In this document: in pieces, positions 18,029 to 26,525 of the stretch | Numbering within the stretch: the stretch's first letter is position 1 | Layout of the letters: every line of letters begins with the position of its first letter | From: Halobellus rufus | GTDB taxonomy: Archaea > Halobacteriota > Halobacteria > Halobacteriales > Haloferacaceae | Direction: 5' to 3' | DNA: 64,000 nt | Assembly: GCF_000739575.1 (NCBI RefSeq) | Contig: NZ_BBJO01000001.1 | Coordinates: 62,001 to 126,000, forward strand | The notes under the pieces: generated by a model | The model's database searches: none | What the model was told of the DNA's origin: nothing | The model's input: only the letters and a program-made list of their open reading frames with translations | Program-made: the position numbers and the translations under genes

Positions 18029-18211
18029 ATGGATCTAAAAGAATGGTTTGAACGACACTGGTTACTCGCCTTGTTTGGAGTCGATTTTCTCTTATTTCTC
18101 GTGGCAGTCTTTCTGTGGAAACTAGGAACAAGACCGATTGCAGGATTGGTGTTCGTGTTCGTGCTAATCCCGCCACTAGCGGTTTTCGCAGTTCTTCTCG
18201 AACCGGGCTGA
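18029..18211 (+). CDS. Small two-helix membrane protein next to oxidase genes
   Basis: The gene encodes 60 residues: an amphipathic start (MDLKEWFERHWLL) and two hydrophobic helices (about 12-30 and 36-57). It lies 21 bases after the DUF6684 gene on the same strand, so one transcript with it is likely. I do not recognise a family. A subunit-like or assembly role in respiration is only inferred from position. Confidence 0.5.
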   Translation: MDLKEWFERHWLLALFGVDFLLFLVAVFLWKLGTRPIAGLVFVFVLIPPLAVFAVLLEPG

Positions 18212-18255
18212 ACGATTCGGTTACTCGTTTACCAGTAGTATGCCAAGAGTACGGG

Positions 18256-18342
18256 TCATGTCATAACAAGAACAAGACCAGCCACAAACATCAGAGCAGC
18301 AATTATGCCGAGAATAAGCATCAAAAGCTCTTTCTCAGACAT
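18256..18342 (-). CDS. 28-residue single-helix membrane peptide
   Basis: The short frame begins MSEKELLMLILG and is one hydrophobic helix up to a TGA at 18256-18258. It starts 3 bases after the stop of the 72-residue membrane protein gene at 18346-18564 on the same strand, which supports a real, co-transcribed gene. Such tiny helices are typical of accessory oxidase subunits, but this is inference. Its length is below most gene-finding cutoffs. Confidence 0.5.
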   Translation of the reverse strand: MSEKELLMLILGIIAALMFVAGLVLVMT

Positions 18343-18345
18343 TGC

Positions 18346-18564
18346 TCAGTCAGTCCGGTCGCGTGCGAATCCCGTTCGAAACGCGATCCATCCAAGCACG
18401 GTAATAAATAGAATGGGGGGGAGAATCATGAATCCCCAGAGTGGATCGACACCCCACCCGAGAAGGAGGATGATGTCTGCAATTCCGAGCGCGAGAAATG
18501 GTGACACCGCAAGAGTCGCCCGACGGCGGCTTATTTGTCGGGACGCAGTTTCGGAAGAGCCCAT
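18346..18564 (-). CDS. Small two-helix membrane protein, unknown function
   Basis: The 72-residue protein has a basic N-terminus (MGSSETASRQISRRRATL) and two hydrophobic helices (about 18-36 and 42-62), followed by RTGFARDRTD. No family is recognised. The basic N-terminus suggests the ends face the cytoplasm. It is the first of a two-gene minus-strand unit, convergent with the oxidase-linked genes. Confidence 0.5.
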   Translation of the reverse strand: MGSSETASRQISRRRATLAVSPFLALGIADIILLLGWGVDPLWGFMILPPILFITVLGWIAFRTGFARDRTD

Positions 18565-18748
18565 ACCTACTGTTGGCTAGACTTCTGTAAAAAGCGCTCG
18601 ATTCACGTACAGAGCAAGGCGAGTACCCACAGACACCCAGCCGTAGCATCTGTATGGAGACCGGTAATAACTCGATCAGCGTAGAGTTCACATTTGACGG
18701 ACGGAGATTTTCGCTAGATTAAGGGCCTGTGTTGCGCAATGGTTTCAC

Positions 18749-18916
18749 ATGAACTATATCGTGTATCTGCTCGTGAGTCTCACACTCGTCGGAGCGTGGC
18801 TTCTCGGCATTACATTCACCGATGGAGGGGTCGGGGCAGTTATCGCCACGATTGGTACGATGGGACCGTTAATCGCTCTCTTGATCTACTATCAAGGGTC
18901 AACTGAACCAGCATAG
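18749..18916 (+). CDS. 55-residue small membrane protein
   Basis: The frame begins MNYIVYLLVSLTLVGAWLLG and ends with STEPA before TAG at 18914-18916. It contains two hydrophobic helices separated by TFTDGGVG. It stands alone in front of the IS relic. It belongs to a run of five tiny membrane proteins between 17.8 and 18.9 kb. No family is recognised. Confidence 0.5.
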   Translation: MNYIVYLLVSLTLVGAWLLGITFTDGGVGAVIATIGTMGPLIALLIYYQGSTEPA

Positions 18917-19746
18917 TGGGCAGAGATCTCCCAGATGACGGGCACATTCAAGGGCTTTGATTTCGAGAAATGTACCCACAGGCAGTGAAGTACCGCGGGG
19001 ACAAGCCCCGCGGCTTCACCGTTTTGACCGCACGCCCAAAACCGAGTCGTGCTGTCGCAGGCGAATTTAATTCCCCTCGACCTCCCCGTGTTGGGTCGGT
19101 TGGAATTAACACCCGAACGCCCGATGCGTCCGTGAGGGTCGGCGGCTTCACCCCGCCCGACAACACCCGTCTCACCTGCCGTAGCAGGGTTTTGAGAGGT
19201 GTCGCATTTCCTCGCAACTGCCGGCAGTTGCTTCGGATTAAGGTCTTTAACCCACGTCGCAACTGTATTCACACTTCGGTGGATTGCGACAAAGAGCTTA
19301 CGGCCTTCACTCTCCGGGTCAAACCCCGAGGCACTCGGCCTGCTCAGCCTGTAGACCTGTTGTTAGACGAGATGAGACAGTGAAGAGATGACGGAGACAG
19401 AGAATCTTTCGAGCGGGGAGCGCCGCTATCAGTAATCACTAAGCCCAATTTATTCCTCAGTGATGGAACAGATCACGAAGTCGAGATTATCGGCACAAAA
19501 CGAACACCGGCGAACACGCCTACAGTGGACAAGGATGCAACTGGTCGGCAGCACCGTCCCCTATTGTTTTGGACCTCGACCAGCCTCGATTATGCTCTCC
19601 CACCGACCGACCGCTTTCGTCTCAGATCTTCGTTGCTAACCCAATCCATATTCACAGAAAGGCACCACAGATGACGACAATCCAGCCGACTATCGAGCAC
19701 AGGACAATAAACGTATGAGTCCCTCAACCCCAACTATCGACTGAGA
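18917..19746. other. 830-base gap: IS1341-type relic plus sequence without a gene
   Basis: From about 18960 to 19380 the DNA is GC-rich, carries overlapping frames on both strands, and holds a strong hairpin (separate entry). From 19381 to 19746 no credible gene was seen. The frames in the relic are arginine- and proline-rich and look like translated structured RNA, so they are not called as genes. Confidence 0.45.
18985..19380 (-). mobile_element. Relic of an IS200/IS605 (IS1341-type) right end with hairpin
   Basis: GTGAAG-TA-CCGCGGGG, a 5-base loop, then CCCCGCGG-C-TTCAC form a strong hairpin at 18985-19019. Read on the minus strand this resembles the typical 3' end of haloarchaeal TnpB-only elements, where the end overlaps a guide (omega) RNA. 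The GC-rich stretch upstream on that strand (to about 19380) may be the tail of a lost tnpB and its RNA. No TnpB catalytic or zinc motifs remain. The assignment rests on recognition of the hairpin type, not on a search. Confidence 0.45.
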
Positions 19747-20733
19747 ATGACTACACACACCTGTCCGGTCTGTGCCGATCAGTTCGAGACAGCCGGAGCC
19801 ACTCGCGATCATGCGTGGAACACCCACAACGCGTGCCACTACTGTGGTGAGCAACTGGAGGGAGAAACTGACGAGCGGTTGTATAGACATTGGCTCGCCG
19901 CGCATCCCGATACACTCTCACGTGTCGACTACAAGCGAGCAGACGCAGCCGTCGATTCACTCACATTCACCGAGCGTCTCTCGGAGGGCGGAGTTAGTGC
20001 TGCTGTTGGAGGGCTCACTCGCCGACAGTTGCTCCTCGCCGGCGGTGGGACTGCCACTGCCACCCTCGTAGTTAGCGGAACCGTTCTTACTAACAACAAG
20101 GGTACCGAATCCAACGGGAGCACCAATTCTACTGGTGGAGCGGGCGCCGTCGCAACCGCACCGATTCCCGATTCGCCGACCGAATTCCGCTATGCAGTAA
20201 TGGGATCCGCTGACGCCGAGGTCACAGTCACCTACTTCGGGAGTTGGAAATGTCCGTATTGCGCCCAGTTCAGCACCGGCATGCTCTCGCAGTTGGTGAC
20301 GGATTACGTCGAACCGGGAACAATCGCGCTCGAGTTCCGCAATCTCGCCTACATCGGAGGAGAGCCGTTTTTAGGTCCGGATGCGCCAGCAGCCGGGCAG
20401 TCCGGGTTAGCCGTCTGGAACGCTGAGCCAGCCTCGTATTGGTCGTTTCACGAATACGTATTCCAGAATCAGCCTCCCGAACGTGAGCAATGGGCAACTG
20501 CGGATCAGTTAGTAGAATTTGCCCAGTCGGCAGGAATGTCAAAGACAGAAGTGGTCCGGACGGCAATTCAGGAAAACCAGTACGAGGACGCACTTCGGGC
20601 GACAGGCAAGGCAGCGAGCGACAGTGGCGTCAATTCCACGCCGACCCTCCTCATCGACGGAACGACAATCAACCCGCTCGGGAACGAAGACCGGACCAGA
20701 CGGCTGATCGAAGATGCTGCCGGACAGAGTTGA
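19747..20733 (+). CDS. DsbA-like thiol-disulfide oxidoreductase with N-terminal zinc fingers
   Basis: The 328-residue protein has an unusual order. Residues 1-60 hold two C2H2-type fingers (CPVCADQF...HAWNTH and CHYCGEQL...HWLAAH). A twin-arginine motif TRRQLLLAGGG follows near residue 96 with a hydrophobic helix. A Ser/Thr/Gly linker leads to a DsbA-like thioredoxin domain with the CPYC active site (about 178-181) and the cis-proline loop VNSTPTLLIDG. The oxidase domain should be outside, oxidising cysteines. The zinc fingers would face the cytoplasm if the helix is a signal anchor. DsbB overlaps it downstream and would recycle it. Confidence 0.8.
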   Translation: MTTHTCPVCADQFETAGATRDHAWNTHNACHYCGEQLEGETDERLYRHWLAAHPDTLSRVDYKRADAAVDSLTFTERLSEGGVSAAVGGLTRRQLLLAGGGTATATLVVSGTVLTNNKGTESNGSTNSTGGAGAVATAPIPDSPTEFRYAVMGSADAEVTVTYFGSWKCPYCAQFSTGMLSQLVTDYVEPGTIALEFRNLAYIGGEPFLGPDAPAAGQSGLAVWNAEPASYWSFHEYVFQNQPPEREQWATADQLVEFAQSAGMSKTEVVRTAIQENQYEDALRATGKAASDSGVNSTPTLLIDGTTINPLGNEDRTRRLIEDAAGQS

Positions 20734-21157
20734 GTTAACGACCACCGATGGTCGGTTCTGGCTCGCAAGCGGGACAGTAGTTGCGACGGTCGCGACCACT
20801 GGGAGCCTCTGGTTCAGTCTCGGCCTCGGGCTCGTTCCCTGTACCCTCTGTTGGTACCAACGGATTCTCATGTACCCGCTCGTCATCGTCTTAGGCGTTG
20901 CCGCAGTCGAGAATCACGACACGATTTGGCGGACAGTCACGCCACTATCCGTGGTCGGCGGGGTGATCGCTGCATATCACTCCGTCCTCCAAGCGACGAC
21001 GACCTCGTGTACCTTCGCAGGCCCCTGTGCAGTCGTCCAGTGGCGGCTTCCCGTGCTCGGACTCACGATTCCGAATCTCTCACTCATCGCGTTCGTGCTC
21101 GTGACGATTACAGTCCTCGCTGGATCAGACGTGATCGAACCAGAACGTCAGCTATGA
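20714..21157 (+). CDS. dsbB: Disulfide bond formation protein B (DsbB)
   Basis: The 147-residue protein is a four-helix quinone-linked membrane oxidase that reoxidises DsbA. The motif CTLCWYQR (about 36-43) is the active pair after the first helix. CTFAGPC (about 98-104) holds the second pair in the outer loop. It overlaps the end of the DsbA gene by 20 bases, so the two form an operon. Electrons would enter the quinone pool used by the oxidases encoded nearby. Confidence 0.85.
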   Translation: MLPDRVELTTTDGRFWLASGTVVATVATTGSLWFSLGLGLVPCTLCWYQRILMYPLVIVLGVAAVENHDTIWRTVTPLSVVGGVIAAYHSVLQATTTSCTFAGPCAVVQWRLPVLGLTIPNLSLIAFVLVTITVLAGSDVIEPERQL

Positions 21158-21252
21158 ACGAAGTCACTATCGCGGGATGTCTTGGAATGAATAGCGCCGG
21201 AATCGACCTATCGAAGCCCGCTTGTAGTGGGAGTTCCAACATTCCAGTATAA
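21154..21252 (+). CDS. Possible 32-residue peptide overlapping the dsbB stop
   Basis: An ATGA overlap with the dsbB stop opens a frame MNEVTIAGCLGMNSAG ending with SSNIPV before TAA. The overlap geometry is typical of coupled genes, but the peptide is short and has no recognised feature except two cysteines. It may be chance. Confidence 0.2.
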   Translation: MNEVTIAGCLGMNSAGIDLSKPACSGSSNIPV

Positions 21253-21255
21253 TCA

Positions 21256-21981
21256 ATGCCTTCGACATCTCGGCTCGGATCTGTCGCCACGGCAATTGGC
21301 CTCACATATGGATCGTACCTTGTTGGATCGGTCGTGATCCTCACCATCGTGACAGGTGTCGGACTGCTTGGCGTCGACCTTTCGTCGCGTCCTGGCCTCC
21401 GGCTGTTCCTGGTCACGGTCTTCTTGCAGGGGGTGACGTTCGGGGGAATCACCCTCCTCTATCTCAAACGCTATCATCTCGGACTCGGATTCATCCCCAT
21501 CAATATTCCTGATAAACGTGATAGTGCAGTGATTATCGGCGGAAGTATTGCGCTCCTAGGTCTGCTCTTTGTGGTTTCGTCGGTGATTTCAGCCCTCGGT
21601 CTAAGCTCAGCACAGAATCAGATCGTCGAGGTCGGGCAAGAGAACCCGGGCGTGTTCCTGCTTCTCGTCCCGCTTCAGTTTCTGTTGGTTGGACCCGGAG
21701 AAGAGCTGTTGTACCGGGGGCTCATCCAGGGAAGACTCCGCGAAACACTCCATCCAGTCCGCGCCATCGTTCTCGCCAGTGCATTATTCGCTTCGATCCA
21801 CCTCTTCTCGTTGACCGGTGAGGGAAAATTGGTATATATTGGAACGGCATTTGTTCTGGCACTCGTGCTCGGGACTGCGTACGAATATACGGAGAATCTC
21901 GCAGTTCCTGCAGTTATGCATGCAACATATAATGCGATCCAATTTGCGAGCGCGTACCTTACCTCGACGGGCGGGATTTGA
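21256..21981 (+). CDS. CPBP family intramembrane glutamic endopeptidase
   Basis: The 241-residue protein is polytopic with the CPBP (CAAX/Abi) motifs: GPGEELLYRGLIQGRLRE (glutamate pair and arginine), FASIHLFSL (histidine) and HATYNAIQF (histidine). The family cleaves prenylated or other membrane proteins or acts in immunity-type functions. The archaeal substrate is unknown. It follows the dsbAB genes by about 100 bases on the same strand. A second member lies at 59025-59789. Confidence 0.82.
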   Translation: MPSTSRLGSVATAIGLTYGSYLVGSVVILTIVTGVGLLGVDLSSRPGLRLFLVTVFLQGVTFGGITLLYLKRYHLGLGFIPINIPDKRDSAVIIGGSIALLGLLFVVSSVISALGLSSAQNQIVEVGQENPGVFLLLVPLQFLLVGPGEELLYRGLIQGRLRETLHPVRAIVLASALFASIHLFSLTGEGKLVYIGTAFVLALVLGTAYEYTENLAVPAVMHATYNAIQFASAYLTSTGGI

Positions 21982-22149
21982 TATTTCTCCAGATTCGGCG
22001 CGTGACTTCAGACTAGCATTGGACACTCAAACTTAGAGAAGCTCCCGCTATGCCTATCCAGCTTGTGCCGAACATATCCAAGCGCTATCCCGTGAACTGG
22101 GAATCTACAATCGCCCTATGTTTAGGCCAACCAAAATGCCGAGTGTATC

Positions 22150-23304
22150 ATGACTACACGTTTCGGCGCACCCGGAACCGGACTGTCACGGCGTGAGTTT
22201 CTCGCGGCAACTGGCGCGACCAGTATCGCTTCGTTAGCAGGCTGTTCTGCGGGCGGAGCCAACGAGCCAGCAGCAACGAGCGATACGCCCACGCAGACAC
22301 AAACTGACTCGCCTGATCTCCCCTACACCAGCCCTCCAACAGTCGTCAACGTCGACGAGCAGGGTGGCGAAGTGACGATGCGGACTCAGCAGGCCCGCCA
22401 CGCCGTCCACCCGCTCGATACAATGGGTGGGCCCGTCGAATTCCCCCGCGTCTGGGCGTTCCAGGCCGACGACAACGACCCCAGCGTCCCCGGCCCAATT
22501 CTCAGAACGACCGAGGGGAACGCGATGGAGGTGACACTCGACAACACAGATGGCCGACGTCCCCACACGATTCACTTCCACGGGGTTCGCAAGACGTGGG
22601 AGAACGATGGCGTCCCGACGACGACTGGAATCCAGGTCCCACCGGGTGAGACACACACCTACGAGATCCCAGCCAACGTCCCTGGAACGCATTTCTACCA
22701 TTGTCACTTCCAGACCCACCGGCATATCGACATGGGTATGTACGGGATCTACCGAGTTGATCCCGAAGGCTACGAACCAGCGGACCGCGAATACTTCATG
22801 ACCGTCAAAGACTGGGATTCGCGGGTTCCGCGGAAGTGGGCCGGTGAGGCGGACTTCACCTACAATTCGGCCAGTCGCAATCCAGACGTGTTTACCGTCA
22901 ACGGGAAGAGCGCACCCCGAACACTGCACCCCGAAGAAGGGTCACCGATCATCGTCGACGAGGGCGACTCAGTTCGCATCCACCTCGTCAACGGCGGGTA
23001 CATGTCGCACCCGATGCATATCCATAACCACCGCTTCCAGCGTGTCGAAAAGGACGGCGGGACGATTCCGGAGGCTGCCCGACACGACATGGACGTCACG
23101 AACGTTGCTCCCGCTGAACGACACACGATCGAGTTTACTGCCGATGCAGACCCCGGCATCTACTTGATGCACTGCCACAAGGTCAACCACGTCATGAACG
23201 GCACGTTCTATCCCGGCGGGATGCTTACTGGTGTGGTCTATCGATCCGTCATGGATACGGACATCTTTAACCAGCTTATGGAGTATGCCGGCTACAGCCA
23301 GTAG
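22150..23304 (+). CDS. Two-domain multicopper oxidase, Tat lipoprotein
   Basis: The 384-residue protein begins with a Tat signal (SRREFL) and lipobox LAGC, so it is exported folded and lipid-anchored. Domain one has HTIHFHG (about 139-145) and FYHCHFQTHRHIDMGM (about 183). Domain two has HPMHIHNH (about 287) and YLMHCHKVNHVMNGTFYPGGM (about 339). HCH motifs plus downstream His/Met in both domains suggest type 1 copper in each, with the trinuclear site at domain interfaces of a trimer. The next gene is an NO reductase, so a nitrite or NO-related role is possible. However, the HxH/HCH layout fits laccase-like oxidases better than NirK. Confidence 0.8.
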   Translation: MTTRFGAPGTGLSRREFLAATGATSIASLAGCSAGGANEPAATSDTPTQTQTDSPDLPYTSPPTVVNVDEQGGEVTMRTQQARHAVHPLDTMGGPVEFPRVWAFQADDNDPSVPGPILRTTEGNAMEVTLDNTDGRRPHTIHFHGVRKTWENDGVPTTTGIQVPPGETHTYEIPANVPGTHFYHCHFQTHRHIDMGMYGIYRVDPEGYEPADREYFMTVKDWDSRVPRKWAGEADFTYNSASRNPDVFTVNGKSAPRTLHPEEGSPIIVDEGDSVRIHLVNGGYMSHPMHIHNHRFQRVEKDGGTIPEAARHDMDVTNVAPAERHTIEFTADADPGIYLMHCHKVNHVMNGTFYPGGMLTGVVYRSVMDTDIFNQLMEYAGYSQ

Positions 23305-23351
23305 GTGAACGGGTTCTACAATCAGTAGGTCGAAATCAAATAAGAGAGACT

Positions 23352-25649
23352 ATGCAAGTCGAACGCAAGACCCTCGCGAAGTTCCTCGTCGGGGTGTTCG
23401 TGTTCAACCTCGTGGTTATGGGAGGTGGTGCCTGGTACTCGTATCAAAACACGCCACCGATTCCGGATCGAGGGGTCGGTCCAGACGGGTCAACGATCGT
23501 TTCGAACGAACAGATACAGACTGGAAAAGCAGTCTTCCAGTCTGACGGCTTAATGAATCAGGGAACCATCCTCGGCAACGGCGCCTACTTTGGAGTTGAC
23601 TACACCGCCGATACGTTGGATCTAAAGCGACAGTATATGGCGACGTACTACGCCCGAGAGCGCTTCGACGCCGAGTATGACGCCCTCTCTGCGAGCCAGC
23701 AAGCGGTCGTCGATCAACGAGTAAAGACAGATCTCCAAGACACGACTGACCGGAGCACGATCCGCCACTCGGCCGCCGAGGCATACGCACACCGACAGGT
23801 CCGAGAGACGTACGTGGAGCGCTACCACGAGGGCGAGGCCGAGCGTGGCGTTCCGCAGGGAATGATCGCCACCGACGATCAGGCACGCCGCTTCGCTGAC
23901 TTTGCACTCTGGACAGCCTGGATCGCCAGTACGGACCGTCCGGGTACAGAGACGAGTTATACGAATAACTGGCCGTACGCTCCGGGGACCGGAAACGTCC
24001 CGACCGGAGGGACGATGATCTGGAGCGTCATCAGTATGGTATTACTAGTCGGTGCCGCAGGAATCGGCGTTTGGGCCTACAAGTCCGTTGAACTCCCGGA
24101 GCCGGATATCGACAGCGTCACGATTCCCGATCCAGACGAGATCGCACTGTTGCCTAGTCAACGTGCCGCGACGAGATTCATCCCCATCGCGGCCGCTCTC
24201 TTCACTGCTCAGGTACTTCTGGGTGCGCTCTTGGCTCATTACTACGTTGAACGGGCTGGCTTCTTCGGGCTCTTCGAGAATCTCGGCATGAACATTCTCC
24301 AGATCCTCCCGTTCTACCTCGCCCGCACCTATCACATCGACCTCGGGATTCTCTGGATCGCGACGTTGTGGATCGGTTCGGGGCTGTTTCTGCCTCCACT
24401 TCTCACCGGCTACGAGCCGTCGAATCAGGCCAAGTATACCCACGTCCTGCTCGGGACGTTGGTAATCGTCATTCTCGGAGGTTTCGCCGGTATCTGGCTT
24501 GGTGCCAACGGATATATCGACGGCGACTTGTGGTGGATTCTCGGCAACGAAGGACTCGAATATCTCGAAGTCGGACGACTCTGGCAGGCGGGCCTCCTCG
24601 TCGGCTTCGGGCTGTGGGCCGTCCTCGTCGCTCGGGGGTTCAAACCACTGCTCGACCGTGAACCACAGTATGGTCTGGCCCATATGATACTGTACGCGGG
24701 CGGCTCGATCGGCGTTCTCTTTCTGGCGGGAATGCTGTATACGCCGAAGACGAATATCGTGATGACGGAGTTCTGGCGATGGTGGGTTGTCCACATGTGG
24801 GTGGAGGGTGCCTTCGAGTTCTTCATCGTCGCCATCGTCGGACTCACGCTTGTCTCGATGGGCTTGTTGCGCAAGCGGTCGGCAGAAAAGGCAGTCATTT
24901 TCGAGGCGCTGTTCGTGATGGGTACGGGTGTCATCGGCGTTGCCCACCACTACTGGTGGGTTGGCCAACCTGACGTCTGGCTGCCGGTCGGTACGATCTT
25001 CTCAACGCTTGAACTCATCCCCCTCGTACTCATCCTCTTTGAAGCCCTCAACGAATATCGCGTCCTCGCAACGAGTGACGAGACGTTCCCCTATACGCTC
25101 CCGTTCATGTTCATTATCGCGTCAGGAGCGTGGAACTTCGTCGGTGGAGGCGTTCTCGGGTTCTTCATCAATCTGCCGCTCATCAACTACTACGAGCACG
25201 GTACCTACCTGACGGTCGGCCATGCACATGCGGCGATGTTCGGGGCGTTCGGCTTTCTCGCACTCGGGATGGCGACCTATATGTTGCGAATCGCCACCGC
25301 TCCTGGCCAGTGGGTCGAGCGACGGCTCCGGTGGGCATTCTGGCTCTGGAACGCTGGCCTGGCGGTGATGGTATTTGTCTCCGTTCTCCCGGTCGGCTTC
25401 CTCCAACTCGAGGTCGCCTTCACTCAGGGATATGACGCCGCCCGGAGCCTCGCGTTCTACAATCGCGAAGTCATCCAACTGCTGTTCTGGGCGCGGTTCC
25501 CCGGCGATACGCTTCTCATTCTCGGGACGCTCGTGTTCGCATACGATATGATCCGGAAGCGGTTCGCGCTCCGCGCCGTCATGACACCGGATGAGGCGCC
25601 CGCATCACAGAGTATCTCGGAACGCGTCCTTGCGGAAGACGATGACTAA
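23352..25649 (+). CDS. norB: Quinol-dependent nitric oxide reductase (single-subunit qNor)
   Basis: The 765-residue protein reduces two NO to N2O with quinol electrons. The long N-terminal domain (to about residue 215) is the fused NorC-like part lacking haem c, typical of qNor. It is followed by the NorB core: HMWVEGAFEFF (His and Glu ligands of FeB), VAHHYWWVGQPDVW (His ligands) and VGHAHAAMFGAFGFLALG (haem ligands). It starts 47 bases after the multicopper oxidase gene on the same strand. The end overlaps the convergent gene at 25646 by 4 bases. It suggests NO detoxification or partial denitrification. Confidence 0.92.
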   Translation: MQVERKTLAKFLVGVFVFNLVVMGGGAWYSYQNTPPIPDRGVGPDGSTIVSNEQIQTGKAVFQSDGLMNQGTILGNGAYFGVDYTADTLDLKRQYMATYYARERFDAEYDALSASQQAVVDQRVKTDLQDTTDRSTIRHSAAEAYAHRQVRETYVERYHEGEAERGVPQGMIATDDQARRFADFALWTAWIASTDRPGTETSYTNNWPYAPGTGNVPTGGTMIWSVISMVLLVGAAGIGVWAYKSVELPEPDIDSVTIPDPDEIALLPSQRAATRFIPIAAALFTAQVLLGALLAHYYVERAGFFGLFENLGMNILQILPFYLARTYHIDLGILWIATLWIGSGLFLPPLLTGYEPSNQAKYTHVLLGTLVIVILGGFAGIWLGANGYIDGDLWWILGNEGLEYLEVGRLWQAGLLVGFGLWAVLVARGFKPLLDREPQYGLAHMILYAGGSIGVLFLAGMLYTPKTNIVMTEFWRWWVVHMWVEGAFEFFIVAIVGLTLVSMGLLRKRSAEKAVIFEALFVMGTGVIGVAHHYWWVGQPDVWLPVGTIFSTLELIPLVLILFEALNEYRVLATSDETFPYTLPFMFIIASGAWNFVGGGVLGFFINLPLINYYEHGTYLTVGHAHAAMFGAFGFLALGMATYMLRIATAPGQWVERRLRWAFWLWNAGLAVMVFVSVLPVGFLQLEVAFTQGYDAARSLAFYNREVIQLLFWARFPGDTLLILGTLVFAYDMIRKRFALRAVMTPDEAPASQSISERVLAEDDD

Positions 25650-26422
25650 CCCAACATACGAAGGATGTGTCCCTCACGCCCACGAATGATTTCCATCACT
25701 TCGACAAAGGTAGCTAATATTGGATGGTCAACGTCCAAGGGTTCGTATAGATATGAGCAGAGTGTAGTGTAGTCACGCTCACCTGACGACCGCTCGGACC
25801 GCCGGACATGGATCTGCTCTTGTCGTCGTTGAAGCCATTCCTCACATTTCCGTGTCAGCGATTGGAGTGTTTCTTGGCGGCTGGTTAATTGGGTGACCGA
25901 AAGGTCCCGTAAGTCTTCGTCGTCGATTTCGACAACCGTATTTCGGATCGTCTGGATTGTGGATTGGGCATCTTTGAACATCGCAGATTCCGTTTCAAGT
26001 GTTTCTATAAACACCCGGCGGCGGTCAATACACTGCTGAGCGGCACCAAGGAGTCGCTGTTTGATGACTTGTGAAAACGACATCGCTTCCGAAATCAGGA
26101 GCAGGACATCAGCCCCAAATTCGGCACTAATGCTCGTCTCGAACGAATCACCGTAAACATCGTCGTAGTGATCGACTGCCATCACGGTCTCCCGATAATA
26201 CGGCTCGATCACGTCACGGACAGACGGCTGCGCGGATGAGAACCTCTGATGCGCCCCACCAGATATCTGTTCGATCTGTGGCGGGTCTGTTTTGAGACTT
26301 TGAGTACGCTTGCGAAACCGCCGAAAGGCCTGGCACTCACGTTCAACCTCGCGTCGCTCTCGCCGAACGCTTTCAAGGGCAGCGTCCAGATACGTCGGCC
26401 AACAGGGTTCTTCGGTGGTCAT
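25646..26422 (-). CDS. DUF7260-type hypothetical protein
   Basis: The 258-residue soluble protein is largely helical with many Arg/Glu pairs and coiled-coil-like stretches (for example SVRRERREVERECQAFRRF and TSRQETLQSLTRKCEEWLQRR). The layout fits the haloarchaeal DUF7260 family, whose role is unknown. It is convergent with the NO reductase gene and overlaps its end by 4 bases. No catalytic motif is visible. Confidence 0.62.
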   Translation of the reverse strand: MTTEEPCWPTYLDAALESVRRERREVERECQAFRRFRKRTQSLKTDPPQIEQISGGAHQRFSSAQPSVRDVIEPYYRETVMAVDHYDDVYGDSFETSISAEFGADVLLLISEAMSFSQVIKQRLLGAAQQCIDRRRVFIETLETESAMFKDAQSTIQTIRNTVVEIDDEDLRDLSVTQLTSRQETLQSLTRKCEEWLQRRQEQIHVRRSERSSGERDYTTLCSYLYEPLDVDHPILATFVEVMEIIRGREGHILRMLG

Positions 26423-26525
26423 GGCCAGTATAGCGGCACATATATTGTGTCTGCAGTACAGTCAATTTCGGCCATAAGCTTCGTGGACGGGGCGTGTGAC
26501 GTTGACTGCGCCCGCGACGACTCGT

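Noticed and set aside
18970-19383. Open frames on both strands in the IS relic
   Set aside because: Arginine/proline-rich translations with no TnpB motif, and the same DNA folds into a strong hairpin. Better explained as element end or RNA.
24045-24968. 307-codon open frame on the minus strand
   Set aside because: It lies opposite the NO reductase gene, which has clear family motifs. Composition is that of an antisense shadow.
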